Of a stretch of 64,000 nucleotides of DNA, positions 20,434 to 29,970 are shown piece by piece. This DNA is from Aquabacterium sp. A7-Y (GTDB lineage: Bacteria > Pseudomonadota > Gammaproteobacteria > Burkholderiales > Burkholderiaceae_C). Location: the NCBI RefSeq assembly GCF_026153205.1, contig NZ_JAPFBW010000018.1:62001-126000 (forward strand), given 5' to 3'. Position numbers and translations under genes: made by a program. Position 1 is the first letter of the stretch. The number at the start of each line of letters is the position of its first letter. A model generated the notes under the pieces. It made no database searches. It saw only the letters and a program-made list of their open reading frames with translations, and had not been told where the DNA came from.

Positions 20434-20752
20434 GGCGCCGCCGCAGCCGGCTTGTACATTTGTGCGCCTCAGGCGGCGTCCGGCTCGCGGCGTCCGGCAG
20501 CCGCTGGAACACGGGCAGTCCCGGATCGCACACCGGCACCCGGGTGGGATTGACCGGCCGCAGCGCTGCCTGAACGGACAGGAGCACCGGCCTCCGGCGG
20601 GGGCGACCGCTGAGGCCTGGGGTAGGCTTTCGCAGCCGAGACTCCGCCCCTCATTTCGACCTTGTGGCATCCACCCGCCTGCTTCCATACTTCGGACGCC
20701 CTCGAGGGCAAGCCGGCAGTCACACGCAGTCCCAACACCGGGGGAGATGCAG
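20434..20752. other. Intergenic region between azlC and thiaminase gene
   Basis: About 319 bases between divergent genes. It should hold the promoters of both. I looked for a thiamine-pyrophosphate riboswitch ahead of the thiaminase gene and did not find the conserved CUGAGA...ACCCUUUGAACCUGAU elements. The only recognised site is the GGGGGAG ribosome-binding site at 20740-20746. Confidence 0.5.
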
Positions 20753-22009
20753 GTGAGACACAGGAAGCCCTTCGCCCCGGGATCGGCCCGGCGCCTGCCC
20801 TACACGGCACACGAGCCCGGCACCCTGCTCAACGTCGCGATCTATCCCTATGTGCCGCGCCCGGCGCAGTTCGAGGCAGTGCTGCGCCAGGCCTGGAGGC
20901 AGCAGTGTCCCGAGGTCGAGCTGCATTTCGTCGACTACGACTGCTACCACCAGGACCCGCCCGCGGGCCTGGACGTGTTCGTCTTCGACACGCTCTTTCT
21001 CGAGAGCTTCGCGCTGGCCGGCTTTCTGATGCCGCTCGACGAAGGCCTGCTGGAGCCGGCCGCCGACTTCATGCCCTATGCCCTGGCCGGCTGCCGGCTC
21101 GGTCCACGGCTGTACGCGCTGCCCTATCTGGGCTGCGCGGATGTCATCTTCCACCGCGCGAGCGACGCGGCACTCGCGTCGGTGCGCACGCTGGACCAGT
21201 TGTTCGACCAGCTCGGTGAACATCCTCGGCCGACGCAGGTCCAGCCCGCCGAGGGCGAGGGTCTGCTGATCGACCTGACCGGTCGCACGACGGATGCCTG
21301 CCTCTACCTGCAGGGCTGGAGCAGCCTGCACCCCGGGCGCCGCCCGGCACCGCTGCCATGCCACGATGCACTCGACCACCGCACGCTCGAGAAGCTGCAA
21401 CTGCTGACCCGCATGGCGGGAGCCGCCCATGCCAGCTTCGACGACGGCGGCAGCCAGCGTCTGCGCTGGTTCGTGCAAGGCGGCGGCCGGGCGCTGGTCA
21501 ACGTGACCGAAACCTTGTGCTCGATGCCGGCGTCCCTGGTGGACAGGCTGGACTTCCAGGCCATGCCGCAGGCAGCCGCCACGCCGCTGCCACCGCTGTA
21601 TGTCGACGGCGTCGCCGTGCGCCCGGGGGCCGATGGCCGGCAGCGCGACCTGGCGCTGCGCCTGGCGCACCTGATGTGCAGCAGCGAGGTGATGCTGCGC
21701 AGCATGCTGCCGCACCGGCCCGGCGCCCAGCCGCAATACCTGCTGCCGGTGCGCCGCAGCGTGCTCCGCGACCTGATGCCGCTGTCAGCGCCCTACGCGC
21801 GCATGGCGGAGCGCTTTCCGCTGGACGCACCGCAGTGCTTCCGTATCGACGGTGGCGCACGCGAGTGGGTCGACAGCAGCGCCTCGGCGATCCGACTGGC
21901 CCTGCTCAATGTCTGCCCCGAATTCCCGGTGCACGACGGCATGTTCGACGACTCCGAACCGATGCCCGCGGACAAGTCGCGGCCCGCCAACCTGTTCCGC
22001 CGCAAGTAG
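20753..22009 (+). CDS. Thiaminase I (thiamine pyridinylase), apparently without signal peptide
   Basis: A roughly 418-residue protein that I recognise as thiaminase I, which cleaves thiamine by replacing the thiazole with another base. It has the periplasmic-binding-protein-like fold sequence NVAIYPYVPRPAQFEAVLRQAW, VELHFVDYDCY, DVFVFDTLFLESFALAGFL, and ALPYLGCADVIFHR with the catalytic Cys at about residue 128. WFVQGGGRALVNVTETL carries the likely catalytic Glu at about 253, and PQYLLPVRRSVLRDL follows. The Cys-Glu spacing matches the Bacillus-type enzyme (Cys113/Glu241). Start choice: GGGGGAG is abutted by ATG 20747 (no spacing) but sits six bases ahead of GTG 20753, so GTG is preferred. 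No signal peptide is seen, unlike secreted thiaminases. It has no thiamine genes beside it. Confidence 0.85.
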   Translation: MRHRKPFAPGSARRLPYTAHEPGTLLNVAIYPYVPRPAQFEAVLRQAWRQQCPEVELHFVDYDCYHQDPPAGLDVFVFDTLFLESFALAGFLMPLDEGLLEPAADFMPYALAGCRLGPRLYALPYLGCADVIFHRASDAALASVRTLDQLFDQLGEHPRPTQVQPAEGEGLLIDLTGRTTDACLYLQGWSSLHPGRRPAPLPCHDALDHRTLEKLQLLTRMAGAAHASFDDGGSQRLRWFVQGGGRALVNVTETLCSMPASLVDRLDFQAMPQAAATPLPPLYVDGVAVRPGADGRQRDLALRLAHLMCSSEVMLRSMLPHRPGAQPQYLLPVRRSVLRDLMPLSAPYARMAERFPLDAPQCFRIDGGAREWVDSSASAIRLALLNVCPEFPVHDGMFDDSEPMPADKSRPANLFRRK

Positions 22010-22025
22010 CGGAACCGGCCCAGGC

Positions 22026-22580
22026 TCAAAGCTCGATGCGGTAGCGCAACCTCTGTCCGTCGCCATGCGGCGCGAGCCGGTGAAAACGCTCGATCAGCTG
22101 GCCGCCGTTGGCCGCCACCACCTTCTGTGAGGCGATGTTGTCGGGGTGGCAGATCAGGTCGACGTGCTGCAAGCCCTCGGCCCTCGCCAGCACCAGCATC
22201 TGCCGCAGGGCCTGCGTCGCATAACCGCGCCCGGACTTCCAGGGCACCACGGCAAAACCGATGTGGCCCGGCACCCAGTCCGGCAAGGTGGAGGTGCCGG
22301 GCTGCCAGCGCAGCCCGACGCTGCCGCAGAAGGCGCCGTCCCAGATCCAGCAGCGGTAGCCCGGCAGGCGCGCGGCGCTGCTGCCGTCGGGCAGCACGAT
22401 GGGCTCGCCCTTGGCCTCGCGGTCGACCAGCGAAGCGAGGAAGCCGTCGGCATCGCGGGCGATGTGGTCCAGCTCCTGGCGGGTGGCCACCGGGCCGAGT
22501 CGGTTGTCGGCAGACCAGCCGCGCTGCAGCGCGGCGACGTATTCGGGCAGGTGCCTTTTGGACGGCCGGACCAGTTCCAT
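22026..22580 (-). CDS. GNAT family N-acetyltransferase
   Basis: A 184-residue GNAT acetyltransferase. The acetyl-CoA site is visible in IGFAVVPWKSGRGYATQALRQML (R-x-x-G-x-A type loop). The C-terminal strand reads HPDNIASQKVVAANGGQLIERF, as in RimJ-like and YjdJ-like enzymes. The start ATG 22580 (MELVRPSKRHLPEYVAAL) has GGAG about seven bases upstream; in-frame ATGs upstream are less likely. It is convergent with the thiaminase gene, 16 bases away. Substrate unknown. Confidence 0.88.
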   Translation of the reverse strand: MELVRPSKRHLPEYVAALQRGWSADNRLGPVATRQELDHIARDADGFLASLVDREAKGEPIVLPDGSSAARLPGYRCWIWDGAFCGSVGLRWQPGTSTLPDWVPGHIGFAVVPWKSGRGYATQALRQMLVLARAEGLQHVDLICHPDNIASQKVVAANGGQLIERFHRLAPHGDGQRLRYRIEL

Positions 22581-22780
22581 GGGGGGACTCCGCATGCGTG
22601 TGCGAAGACCCGCCCCGGCCACCCGGCCGCATCGGCTCCGTCCCCGCTGTTCACATCTGAAGGGACACCGGCTCCGGCCGGTGCTGCTCAGGTCCCGATT
22701 GAAGCCTCAGTCATGGTGCGGCGACCATCCCTAGAAAGGGGGACGGTACCGACAGGACGGCCGCGTCCCCGCGGGAGGGC

Positions 22781-23701
22781 TCAGCTGCCCGCCAGGCGCT
22801 TGAGCGCGTTCCAGATGATGGGCGGCGTGGCCAGCTTGGCGGCCGACTTCACGCGCTCCATCGGGTCGCTGTAGAGGAACAGCGAGGTGTTGCGCCGCTC
22901 CCGCTCGCGCCGCGCGTTGCTGTAGGAGTAGTAGTAGCAGGCCACGGAGCGGCGCGTGCGGCCCTCGGGCGCCTGCAGGGGATGCGGATGCCCGTGGTAG
23001 CTGACGTCGCAATGGCGCATCAGGATCGTGCGGCCGAAGTCGGGCCAGACCTCGCGCACGCAGTTCTTGGCCTCGCCGTCCCACAGCTCCAGCGCCCCGC
23101 CCCAGGCGCGGTCCCAGTCTTCGTTGAGATAGGTGATCAGCACCATCTCGTTGTCCAGCCCGGTGCAGGGATGGCGGTTGAAATCGCGGTGGATGCCGAA
23201 GCGCCCGCCGTTGCGCGTCTCATGCAGGCCGCCGCCGTAAAGCTTGGGATCGGTGATCAGCTCCTCGACCCCCGTGACGGCGGACAGCAGCTCCAGGAAG
23301 GCCGGCGAGTTGACCAGGCTGAAGTAGAGCTTCGACGCCGGCCCCAGGCGGGCCCCCGGCGTCGAGCGGTGGGTCAGCTCGTGTTTGGTCTGCACGACGC
23401 GCCAGCCGCCTTCGCCCGCCCCACCGAACTCCTCCGCCACCAGGCGCAGCAGATCGGGGTTGAACATGCCGTCCACCACGAAGTGCGGGAAGGGTTTGGC
23501 GTCACGTGTCTGCTGTGTCAGCTGAAGCTGGTAGTCGGTCTCGAAGACGCGCGGGTTGATGAGCTCGGAGAAAGCCAGGCGTCGGCCCCGGATGCTGACA
23601 AAGCTAGCGCTCGGGGGCTCGGAAGGCAGAAGGGCCGCTGGGACCGCTGCGGGCAGCGGCGATACCGCTACATGGAGGCTCATAAAGGTGTCGAACGACA
23701 A
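22781..23701 (-). CDS. 2OG-Fe(II) oxygenase family protein
   Basis: A 306-residue protein with the double-stranded beta-helix pattern of prolyl-4-hydroxylase-like dioxygenases. The iron ligands H-x-D are in RFGIHRDFNRHP, the distal His is in DVSYHGHPHPL, and the 2-oxoglutarate Arg is in GRTRRSVACYYYSYS. The preceding KLYGGGLHETRNGG and MVLITYLNEDWDRAWGGALELWD are typical of P4H-like enzymes of surface-polysaccharide or phage-tail-fibre type loci. The N-terminal 50 residues are low-complexity. Start at ATG 23701, alternative ATG 23683. It stands alone on its strand; target unknown. Confidence 0.85.
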   Translation of the reverse strand: MSFDTFMSLHVAVSPLPAAVPAALLPSEPPSASFVSIRGRRLAFSELINPRVFETDYQLQLTQQTRDAKPFPHFVVDGMFNPDLLRLVAEEFGGAGEGGWRVVQTKHELTHRSTPGARLGPASKLYFSLVNSPAFLELLSAVTGVEELITDPKLYGGGLHETRNGGRFGIHRDFNRHPCTGLDNEMVLITYLNEDWDRAWGGALELWDGEAKNCVREVWPDFGRTILMRHCDVSYHGHPHPLQAPEGRTRRSVACYYYSYSNARRERERRNTSLFLYSDPMERVKSAAKLATPPIIWNALKRLAGS

Positions 23702-24047
23702 GCAATATGCTGAGGTCTGGATGGTGACATGTGTGTTGGAATGTCAGACTACCGAACGTCGTTTTCTGGCGTCCAACCGTCGCTCGCCCCCCGACTTGAG
23801 GGGGCCTCCCCGGACCCGTGAGCCCCCCTCTCGGACCGGTTCCTCTCAAAGCGTGACAAGGGATGCAGAGCGATGCAGGAATCATCCGGGGCCGTCGTCT
23901 CCCCAGGCGCAGCAGGCCTGATTTCTGGGCCGCACGAGCGGCGACGACACGGCCGTGAGTGGTTACTTGCAAAAACAAATAGGCCCCCGAAGGGGCCCAG
24001 TGTGTGGACGGAAAGCCGCGTCTTCCCGGCGACGCGCCGCCCTCGCC
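23702..24047. other. Intergenic region upstream of 2OG oxygenase
   Basis: About 346 bases, less GC-rich near 23702-23770, where the promoter of the 2OG oxygenase gene should be. The only structured element I see is the efflux operon terminator at 23971-23997. No credible ORF. Confidence 0.5.
23971..23997 (-). terminator. Rho-independent terminator of the RND efflux operon
   Basis: Read on the minus strand, a 6-bp GGCCCC/GGGGCC stem with TTCG loop is followed by TATTTGTTTTTG, 50 bases after the outer-membrane gene stop. The core is nearly the same as in the amtB terminator. Confidence 0.75.
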
Positions 24048-25478
24048 TCAGCGCTGCGCGGCGGTCTCCGGGTCGGTCCAGCCGCCGCCGAGGGCCTTGA
24101 ACAGGTCCACGGTCGCGGCCAGTTGCGCCTGGCGGTTGCTGACCGTGCGCAGCCGGGCCGCGTTGGCGGTGCGCTGCGCGTCAAGCAGTTCGAGGTAGGC
24201 CGAGTAGCCGGCGTCATAGCGCTGCTGGGCGGTCTTCAGCGCGTTGAGGTTGGCCCGCTCGCTGGCCTCTGCATCGGCCTGCGACTCGCGCGCCGCGCGC
24301 AGGTTGGCCAGCGCATCGGCCACGTCCTTGAACGCCGACTGCACCGCGCCCTGGTAGGCCGCCAGGCTTTCGCGCTGGCGCGCTTCGGCCTGGGTGGTGG
24401 CAGCGGCGCGTCGCCCGGCATCGAAGATCGGCAGGCTCAGCCCGAAGCCGAGCGACCAGATGCGCGAGCCGCTCTTGAGCACGTCCGACAGCTCCGCGCT
24501 TTCGCCGCCAGCGAGCCCGGTCAGCGACACGGTCGGGAACATCGCCGCCTTCGCGACGCCGATCTGGGCGTTGGCCGACACCAGCTGCAGTTCGGCCTGG
24601 CGCACGTCGGGCCGGCGTGCCAGCAGCTCCGACGGCAGCCCGGCCGGCGGCACCGGCGGCAGCGGCAGACCCTGCAGGCGGCCGTCACCCAGCGTCAGCC
24701 CGGCCTGCGCCGTCAGCAGGCCCAGCTGCGACTGCGCCAGCGCACGCTGGCGCTCCAGCTCGCGCAGTTGCAGCGCCGCCTCGGCGCGCAAGGCCTCGGC
24801 CTGGTCGAGGTCGAGCCGGGCGCTGGCGCCGCCCTTCAGGCGGATGCCGAGGATACGCACCCCTTCCTCGCGAGTCTTGAGCGTCTCCCGCGTCAGGGCG
24901 ATCTGCTCGTCGAGCGCGCGCAGCGTGAAGTAGCTCTGGGCCGTCAGGCCGGCCACCGTCTGCCGCACCACCTCGCGCGCATAGCCGCTCGCCAGGGCCT
25001 GGGCGCGCGCCGCTTCGGAGGCGCGCCGCAGCCTGCCCCAGAAGTCCAGCTCGAAGGCCGTCGAGGCCGCCAGCCGGAAGCTGTTGCCCACCGAACCGCC
25101 ACCGGGCAGTCCGGTCGTCTCGCTCGAACGGGCCCGGCCGGCGCTGCCGCCCAGGTCGACACCGGGCCACTGCGCCGCACGCGCCTGGGTCACCAGCGCT
25201 TCGGCCTGCTCGACACGCGCCACAGCCTGCTGCAGGTCGGTGTTGCGGGCCAGGGCGGTGTCCACCAGCGTGTCGAGCTGAGGGTCGCCGAACTGGGTCC
25301 ACCACGAAGAGGACACCACCGGCGGGACGCCGGCCGCTGTCACGGCGGCGGCATCGGCCGGGTAGGCCGCCGGCAGGCTCATTTCGGGCCGGCGGTAGTC
25401 GGGCCCCACCGCGCAGCCGGCCAGCAGGGCCGCGGCAAGCGCAGCCGGGGCCGCTTTCATCAGCAGTTGTCGGCTCAT
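24048..25478 (-). CDS. Outer membrane efflux lipoprotein (NodT/OprM family)
   Basis: A 476-residue outer-membrane channel of a tripartite pump. It has a lipoprotein signal with lipobox LLAGC (MSRQLLMKAAPAALAAALLAGCAVGPDYRRPEMSLP, the GPDY motif being typical). Two TolC-type repeats contain ELDFWGRLRRASEAARAQALAS and LGFGLSLPIFDAGRRAAATTQAEARQRESLAAYQ. Length is normal. Its ATG overlaps the TGA of the RND transporter gene. It is the last gene of the operon encoding adaptor, pump and channel. Confidence 0.93.
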   Translation of the reverse strand: MSRQLLMKAAPAALAAALLAGCAVGPDYRRPEMSLPAAYPADAAAVTAAGVPPVVSSSWWTQFGDPQLDTLVDTALARNTDLQQAVARVEQAEALVTQARAAQWPGVDLGGSAGRARSSETTGLPGGGSVGNSFRLAASTAFELDFWGRLRRASEAARAQALASGYAREVVRQTVAGLTAQSYFTLRALDEQIALTRETLKTREEGVRILGIRLKGGASARLDLDQAEALRAEAALQLRELERQRALAQSQLGLLTAQAGLTLGDGRLQGLPLPPVPPAGLPSELLARRPDVRQAELQLVSANAQIGVAKAAMFPTVSLTGLAGGESAELSDVLKSGSRIWSLGFGLSLPIFDAGRRAAATTQAEARQRESLAAYQGAVQSAFKDVADALANLRAARESQADAEASERANLNALKTAQQRYDAGYSAYLELLDAQRTANAARLRTVSNRQAQLAATVDLFKALGGGWTDPETAAQR

Positions 25479-28400
25479 ACCGGAACCTCCTCGGTCGCAC
25501 CGGGCGTATGGCTGTGCTGCGGACGCGGCTTGCGCGCCAGCAAGGTGAAAAACAAGGGCACGAAGATCGGCGCGATGAAGGTCGCGACCAGCATGCCGCC
25601 CACCACGCCGGTGCCCATGGACTGCCGGGCGGCGGCGCCGGCGCCGGTGGCGAACATCAGCGGCAGCACGCCGAAGACGAAGGCCAGCGAGGTCATCACG
25701 ATGGGGCGGAAGCGCAGCCGTGCCGCTTCGCGCGCCGCCTCCGCCGCGCTCTTGCCCTGCTCCATGCCTTGCATCGCGAACTCCGCGATCAGGATCGCGT
25801 TTTTGGCCGCCAGGCCGATCAGCACCACCAGGCCGATCTGGAAGTAGATGTCGTTCTCCATGCCCCTGAGCATCACCATCAGCAGCGCGCCGGTCAGTGC
25901 GAAGGGCACCGCGAGCACCACCGCCATCGGCACACCCCAGCGTTCATACAAGGCGGCCAGGATCAGATAGACCATCACCAGCGCGAAGCCGAAGGCGAAG
26001 ATCGAGGCGCTGCCGGTGCGCTTCTCCTGGAAGGCCTGGGCCGTCCATTCATAACCGTAGCCCGGCGGCAGCGTCTCGCGCGCCACCTGCTCCACCGCGG
26101 CGATCGCATCGCCCGAGCTGTAGCCGGGCTTGGCGCTGCCCATCACCTTGGCGGCGATGTAGGCGTTGTAGCGCTCGATCTGCTCGGCACCGATCACGTT
26201 CTCGACCCGGATCAGGGCCTTCAGCGGGATCATGTTGCCGCTGGTGGCCGAGCGCACGTAGAGCCGGCCCAGGTCCTCGGGCTTGGAACGATAGGGGGCG
26301 TCGGCCTGCATCGTGACGCGGTAGGTCCGCCCCGACCGGTTGAAGTCGTTGATGTAGAGCGAGCCCATCTGCGCCTGCAGCGCGGTGAACACCTCCTGGA
26401 CGGGCACGCCCAGCGCCAGTGCCTTCTCGCGGTCGACCTCGACCTTGAGTTGCGGCACGGTGGGCCGGTAGAAGGTGTTCAGGCCCGTCAGCGCCGGATG
26501 TTTCGCGAGCGCCGCCATGAAGTCGGCGGTGACCTGCGCGAGCCGCTGCGGGTCGCTTTCGGTACGGCCCTGCACATAGACCTCGAAGCCGCCGGCCTGA
26601 CCCAGGCCCTGGATGGCCGGCGGGTTGAAGGCGAAGGCGATGCCGTCCTGCAGCGCGAACCCCATGCCGCTCATCTGCTGCGCCAGCTCCTGCGAGGTCT
26701 GCTCGCGCTCCTCCCAGGCTCGCATCGGCGCGAAGATGGTCGCAGCATTGGACTTGGTGCCGCCGCCGATCAGATCGAAGCCGTTGACGATGAAAAAGTG
26801 CTCGATCGCCTGGTTCTTGCTGTTCATCAGACGCAGCTGCTCGGTGGTGCGGCCGGTGCGCTCCAGGGTCGCGCCGTCGGGCAGCACCACCGCGCCGATG
26901 ATGTAGCCCTGGTCCTCGGCCGGCACGAAGCTGCTCGGCACCTTCCACAACAGCCAGCCGGCCGCCCCGGCCATCGCGAGGAAGGCCAGCACCGCCAGCA
27001 CACGCTGCTTCAGCACGGCGTTGACGCCGCCGAGGTAGCGGTGCGTGATCCAGTCGAAGCCGCGGTTGAAGGGCCGGAAGAAACGCTCGCCGCGCGTGAC
27101 GCCGTCGTGATGGGGCTTGAGCAGCAGCGCGCACAGCGCCGGCGTCAGGGTCAGCGCAACCACCCCCGAGAGCACCACCGAGATCGCCACCGTCACCGCG
27201 AACTGGCGGTAGAGCTGGCCGGCGATGCCGCCCATGAAGGCCACCGGGATGAAGACCGCGCACAGCACCAGCACGATGCCGACCACCGCACCCGACACCT
27301 CGCGCATCGCCTCGATCGAAGCGGCGAACGGGCTCATCTTCTCCTCGCGCATCAGGCGCTCGACGTTCTCCAGCACCACGATCGCGTCGTCGACCACGAT
27401 GCCGATGGCCAGCACCATCGCGAACAGCGTCAGGGTGTTGATGGTGAAGCCGAACATCCACAGACCGGCGAAGGTGCCGATCAGCGAGACCGGCACCGCC
27501 AGCATCGGGATCAGGGTGGCGCGCCAGGTCTGCAGGAAGACGAAAACCACCACCAGCACGATGACGGCCGCCTCGACCACGGTCTTGATCACCTCGCTGA
27601 TCGAGGCCGACACGAAGCGCGTGGTGTCGTAGGGAATCACGTAGTCGACGTCCTCGGGGAAGACGTTTTTCTTCAGCTCGACCATGCGTGCCTTGACGGC
27701 GTCACCGACGTCCAGCGCGTTGGCGCCCGACTGCAGGAACACCGCCAGCGCGATGGCCGGCTGGCCGTTGACGCTGTTCGAAGCGTCGTAGCTCTGGGCG
27801 CCCAGCTCGATGCGGGCGACGTCCTTCAGGCGCAACACGCCGTTGGGGCCGCCGGCGCGCACGATGATCTCGCCGAACTGCTCGGGCGCGACCAGCCGGC
27901 CCTGGGCCGTCACGGTGTAGACCAGGTCCTGGCCCTTGGGAGCCGGCTCGGCGCCGATCTTGCCGGCCGCATACTGCGCGTTCTGCCCGTTCACGGCCGC
28001 CGCGATATCGGCGGTCGTCACGCCCAGCCGGGCCATGCGGTCGGGCTGCAGCCACAGGCGCATGGAGTAGTCGCGCGCGCCGAAGATCTGCACGTCGGCG
28101 GCACCCGGGATGCGCTTGAGCTCGTCCAGCACGTTTTGCGTCGCGTAGTTCGACAGGAACAGCGAGTCGTAGGTGCCCTTCGGCGAGTTCAGCCCGATGA
28201 CCAGCAGGAAGTTGTTGGAGCGCTTGGCCACCATCACGCCGTTGCGCCGCACTTCGTCAGGCAGCCGCGGGGTGGCGAGCTGCACTCGGTTGTTGACGTT
28301 GAAGGTGGCCTTGTCGACGTCGGTGCCGACCTCGAAGGTGGCGGTGATGACGGTCTGGCCGTTGGACGAGGAGTTCGAGCTGAAGTACAGCAGGTTCTCG

Positions 28401-28618
28401 ACGCCCGAGAGCTGCTCCTCGATGGGAGCGGCCACCGTCTTGGCCAGGGTCTCGGCCGAAGCGCCGGGATAGGTCGCGGTGATGGTCACGGTGGGCGGTG
28501 CGATCTCGGGGTATTGCGAGATCGGCAGCACCTTGACTGCCACCAGACCGGCCAGCACCAGGATGATGGAGAGCACGGCCGCGAAGATCGGCCGCTCGAT
28601 GAAAAACTTGGAAGACAT
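25475..28618 (-). CDS. RND multidrug efflux transporter (HAE1, AcrB/MexB type)
   Basis: A 1047-residue inner-membrane proton-driven pump. It starts MSSKFFIERPIFAAVLSIILVLAGLVAVKVLPISQYPEIAPPTV, the classic HAE1 N-terminus. The proton-relay Asp pair is in GIVVDDAIVVLENVERLM, and the C-terminal half repeats the fold with LAALYERWGVPMAVVL and GLAAKNAILIAEFA. I place the start at ATG 28618, which has GGGAG six bases upstream; a GTG at 28633 overlapping the adaptor stop is in frame. The second gene of the adaptor-pump-channel operon, most likely repressed by the divergent TetR protein. Confidence 0.95.
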   Translation of the reverse strand: MSSKFFIERPIFAAVLSIILVLAGLVAVKVLPISQYPEIAPPTVTITATYPGASAETLAKTVAAPIEEQLSGVENLLYFSSNSSSNGQTVITATFEVGTDVDKATFNVNNRVQLATPRLPDEVRRNGVMVAKRSNNFLLVIGLNSPKGTYDSLFLSNYATQNVLDELKRIPGAADVQIFGARDYSMRLWLQPDRMARLGVTTADIAAAVNGQNAQYAAGKIGAEPAPKGQDLVYTVTAQGRLVAPEQFGEIIVRAGGPNGVLRLKDVARIELGAQSYDASNSVNGQPAIALAVFLQSGANALDVGDAVKARMVELKKNVFPEDVDYVIPYDTTRFVSASISEVIKTVVEAAVIVLVVVFVFLQTWRATLIPMLAVPVSLIGTFAGLWMFGFTINTLTLFAMVLAIGIVVDDAIVVLENVERLMREEKMSPFAASIEAMREVSGAVVGIVLVLCAVFIPVAFMGGIAGQLYRQFAVTVAISVVLSGVVALTLTPALCALLLKPHHDGVTRGERFFRPFNRGFDWITHRYLGGVNAVLKQRVLAVLAFLAMAGAAGWLLWKVPSSFVPAEDQGYIIGAVVLPDGATLERTGRTTEQLRLMNSKNQAIEHFFIVNGFDLIGGGTKSNAATIFAPMRAWEEREQTSQELAQQMSGMGFALQDGIAFAFNPPAIQGLGQAGGFEVYVQGRTESDPQRLAQVTADFMAALAKHPALTGLNTFYRPTVPQLKVEVDREKALALGVPVQEVFTALQAQMGSLYINDFNRSGRTYRVTMQADAPYRSKPEDLGRLYVRSATSGNMIPLKALIRVENVIGAEQIERYNAYIAAKVMGSAKPGYSSGDAIAAVEQVARETLPPGYGYEWTAQAFQEKRTGSASIFAFGFALVMVYLILAALYERWGVPMAVVLAVPFALTGALLMVMLRGMENDIYFQIGLVVLIGLAAKNAILIAEFAMQGMEQGKSAAEAAREAARLRFRPIVMTSLAFVFGVLPLMFATGAGAAARQSMGTGVVGGMLVATFIAPIFVPLFFTLLARKPRPQHSHTPGATEEVPV

Positions 28619-28629
28619 GGAAGCTCCCG

Positions 28630-29874
28630 TCACTGCGCCGCGGAGGCAGCCGGCGCCGACGCCGCGGGAGCCGCGGCGCTGGCGGCCGCGCCCGGTGCGG
28701 CGGCGCCCGCCGCCTGGGGCGAGACCGGCGCGCCGGGGCGCAGCTTCATGAGGTTGTCGAGGATGACCTGGTCACCTTCCTTGAGGCCCTTGCGGACCAC
28801 CCAGTCGCCGCCCGACCAGCCGGCCACCTCGACCGGCGCGGGCGCGGCCTTGCCGTCACGCACCGTCCAGACCAGGGTGCCCTGGTCGGTCTGCATCACG
28901 GCCGCCCGCGGGACCAGGAAGGCCTGCTGTTCGCCAGCCACCACCTGGGCGCGCACGAACTGCCCCGGCAGCACGTCGAGTCCGGGGTTGGGGAACTCGG
29001 CGCGCAGCTGCACGGTGCCGATGCGGGGGTCGACCGTGGAGCCTGCGAAGTTCAGCTTGCCCTGGGCCGCCACCGGCTTGCCGCCGGCGTCGAGCAGACG
29101 CACCTCGGCCTTGCGCGCGCCGCGCAGCTGCGACTGCTCGGCCTCCGAGAAGGAGAAGCGCACCCAGATCGGATCGGTCTGAGTGATGCTGGTGAGCAGG
29201 CTGTCGGAGCCCGGCGTGACCAGGCTGCCCTGCGACTTCTGGGAGCGGCCGCTGATGCCGGTGATGGGCGCGGTCACTGCGGTGTAGGAGAGGTTCAGCT
29301 CGGCTTCGCGCACCTGGGCCTGGGCCTGCGCGACGGCCGCTTCGGCCAAGCGCACCGAGGTGGCTGCGTCGTCGTACTCGCGCTGGCTGACGGCCTGCTG
29401 CTCGGCCAGGGGTTTCAGGCGCTGGGCCTCGCGACGCGCCTGCTCCAGCTGGGCGTTCTGCTGCCCCAGGTTGGCGCGCGCCTGCTGCAGCGCGATCTCG
29501 AAGGGTGCGCGCTCGATCTGGTAGAGCGCAGCGCCGGCCTTGACACGTTCGCCTTCCTGATAGAGCTGGCGCTCAATCAGACCGCTCACGCGGGCGCGCA
29601 CCTCGACCTCCTTGGAGCCCTCGGCCTGGCCCACCGCCTCCAGCGTGACCGGCACGGCCTGCAGCTTGACGTTGCGCACGCTGACCGGCATGGCGGGCAT
29701 GGCGCCGCCCGGCGCGCCGCCGTGGCCTTCGGCCTGGGGCTTGTCGCCGCAGGCGGACATCAGGATCGCCGACAAGACGGCAGTGACAACAAAAGAACGG
29801 TGCAGGCTGAGGCCGCGGGGGCAAGCCGCAAGCGGCGCCGGAGCCGTCGCCGGGAAAGCTTGGAAAGAAGCCAT
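28630..29874 (-). CDS. RND efflux periplasmic adaptor lipoprotein (AcrA/MexA type)
   Basis: A roughly 414-residue membrane-fusion protein. The N-terminus carries a signal with lipobox LMSAC (SFVVTAVLSAILMSACGDK). The barrel, lipoyl and hairpin domains are recognisable: VEVRARVSGLIERQLYQEGERVKAGAALYQIERAPFE, a long coiled coil (QARANLGQQNAQLEQARREAQRLK), and AVTAPITGISGRSQKSQGSLVTPG. The C-terminus is a low-complexity Ala tail. ATG 29874 is chosen; TTG 29886 is in frame. It is the first gene of the operon, transcribed from the promoter region containing the perfect palindrome at 29971-30000. Confidence 0.93.
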   Translation of the reverse strand: MASFQAFPATAPAPLAACPRGLSLHRSFVVTAVLSAILMSACGDKPQAEGHGGAPGGAMPAMPVSVRNVKLQAVPVTLEAVGQAEGSKEVEVRARVSGLIERQLYQEGERVKAGAALYQIERAPFEIALQQARANLGQQNAQLEQARREAQRLKPLAEQQAVSQREYDDAATSVRLAEAAVAQAQAQVREAELNLSYTAVTAPITGISGRSQKSQGSLVTPGSDSLLTSITQTDPIWVRFSFSEAEQSQLRGARKAEVRLLDAGGKPVAAQGKLNFAGSTVDPRIGTVQLRAEFPNPGLDVLPGQFVRAQVVAGEQQAFLVPRAAVMQTDQGTLVWTVRDGKAAPAPVEVAGWSGGDWVVRKGLKEGDQVILDNLMKLRPGAPVSPQAAGAAAPGAAASAAAPAASAPAASAAQ

Positions 29875-29970
29875 AGATATGCCCAAAGAAAAAATCGCCG
29901 TCCCGCCGGGGGGGCAGGAAGGTCGGAATACTGTGGAAAACGCGGGGGAACCGACTGCGCGTCGCAGCTA

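Noticed and set aside
20434-20752. TPP riboswitch upstream of the thiaminase gene
   Set aside because: The conserved TPP aptamer elements are absent despite some GGGGGC/CUGAGG resemblance.
25508-29182. A 1224-codon open frame on the plus strand opposite the RND pump and adaptor genes
   Set aside because: Antisense shadow of high-GC coding sequence: composition rich in His, Arg, Gln and Gly, with no domain motif. The minus-strand genes are unmistakable.
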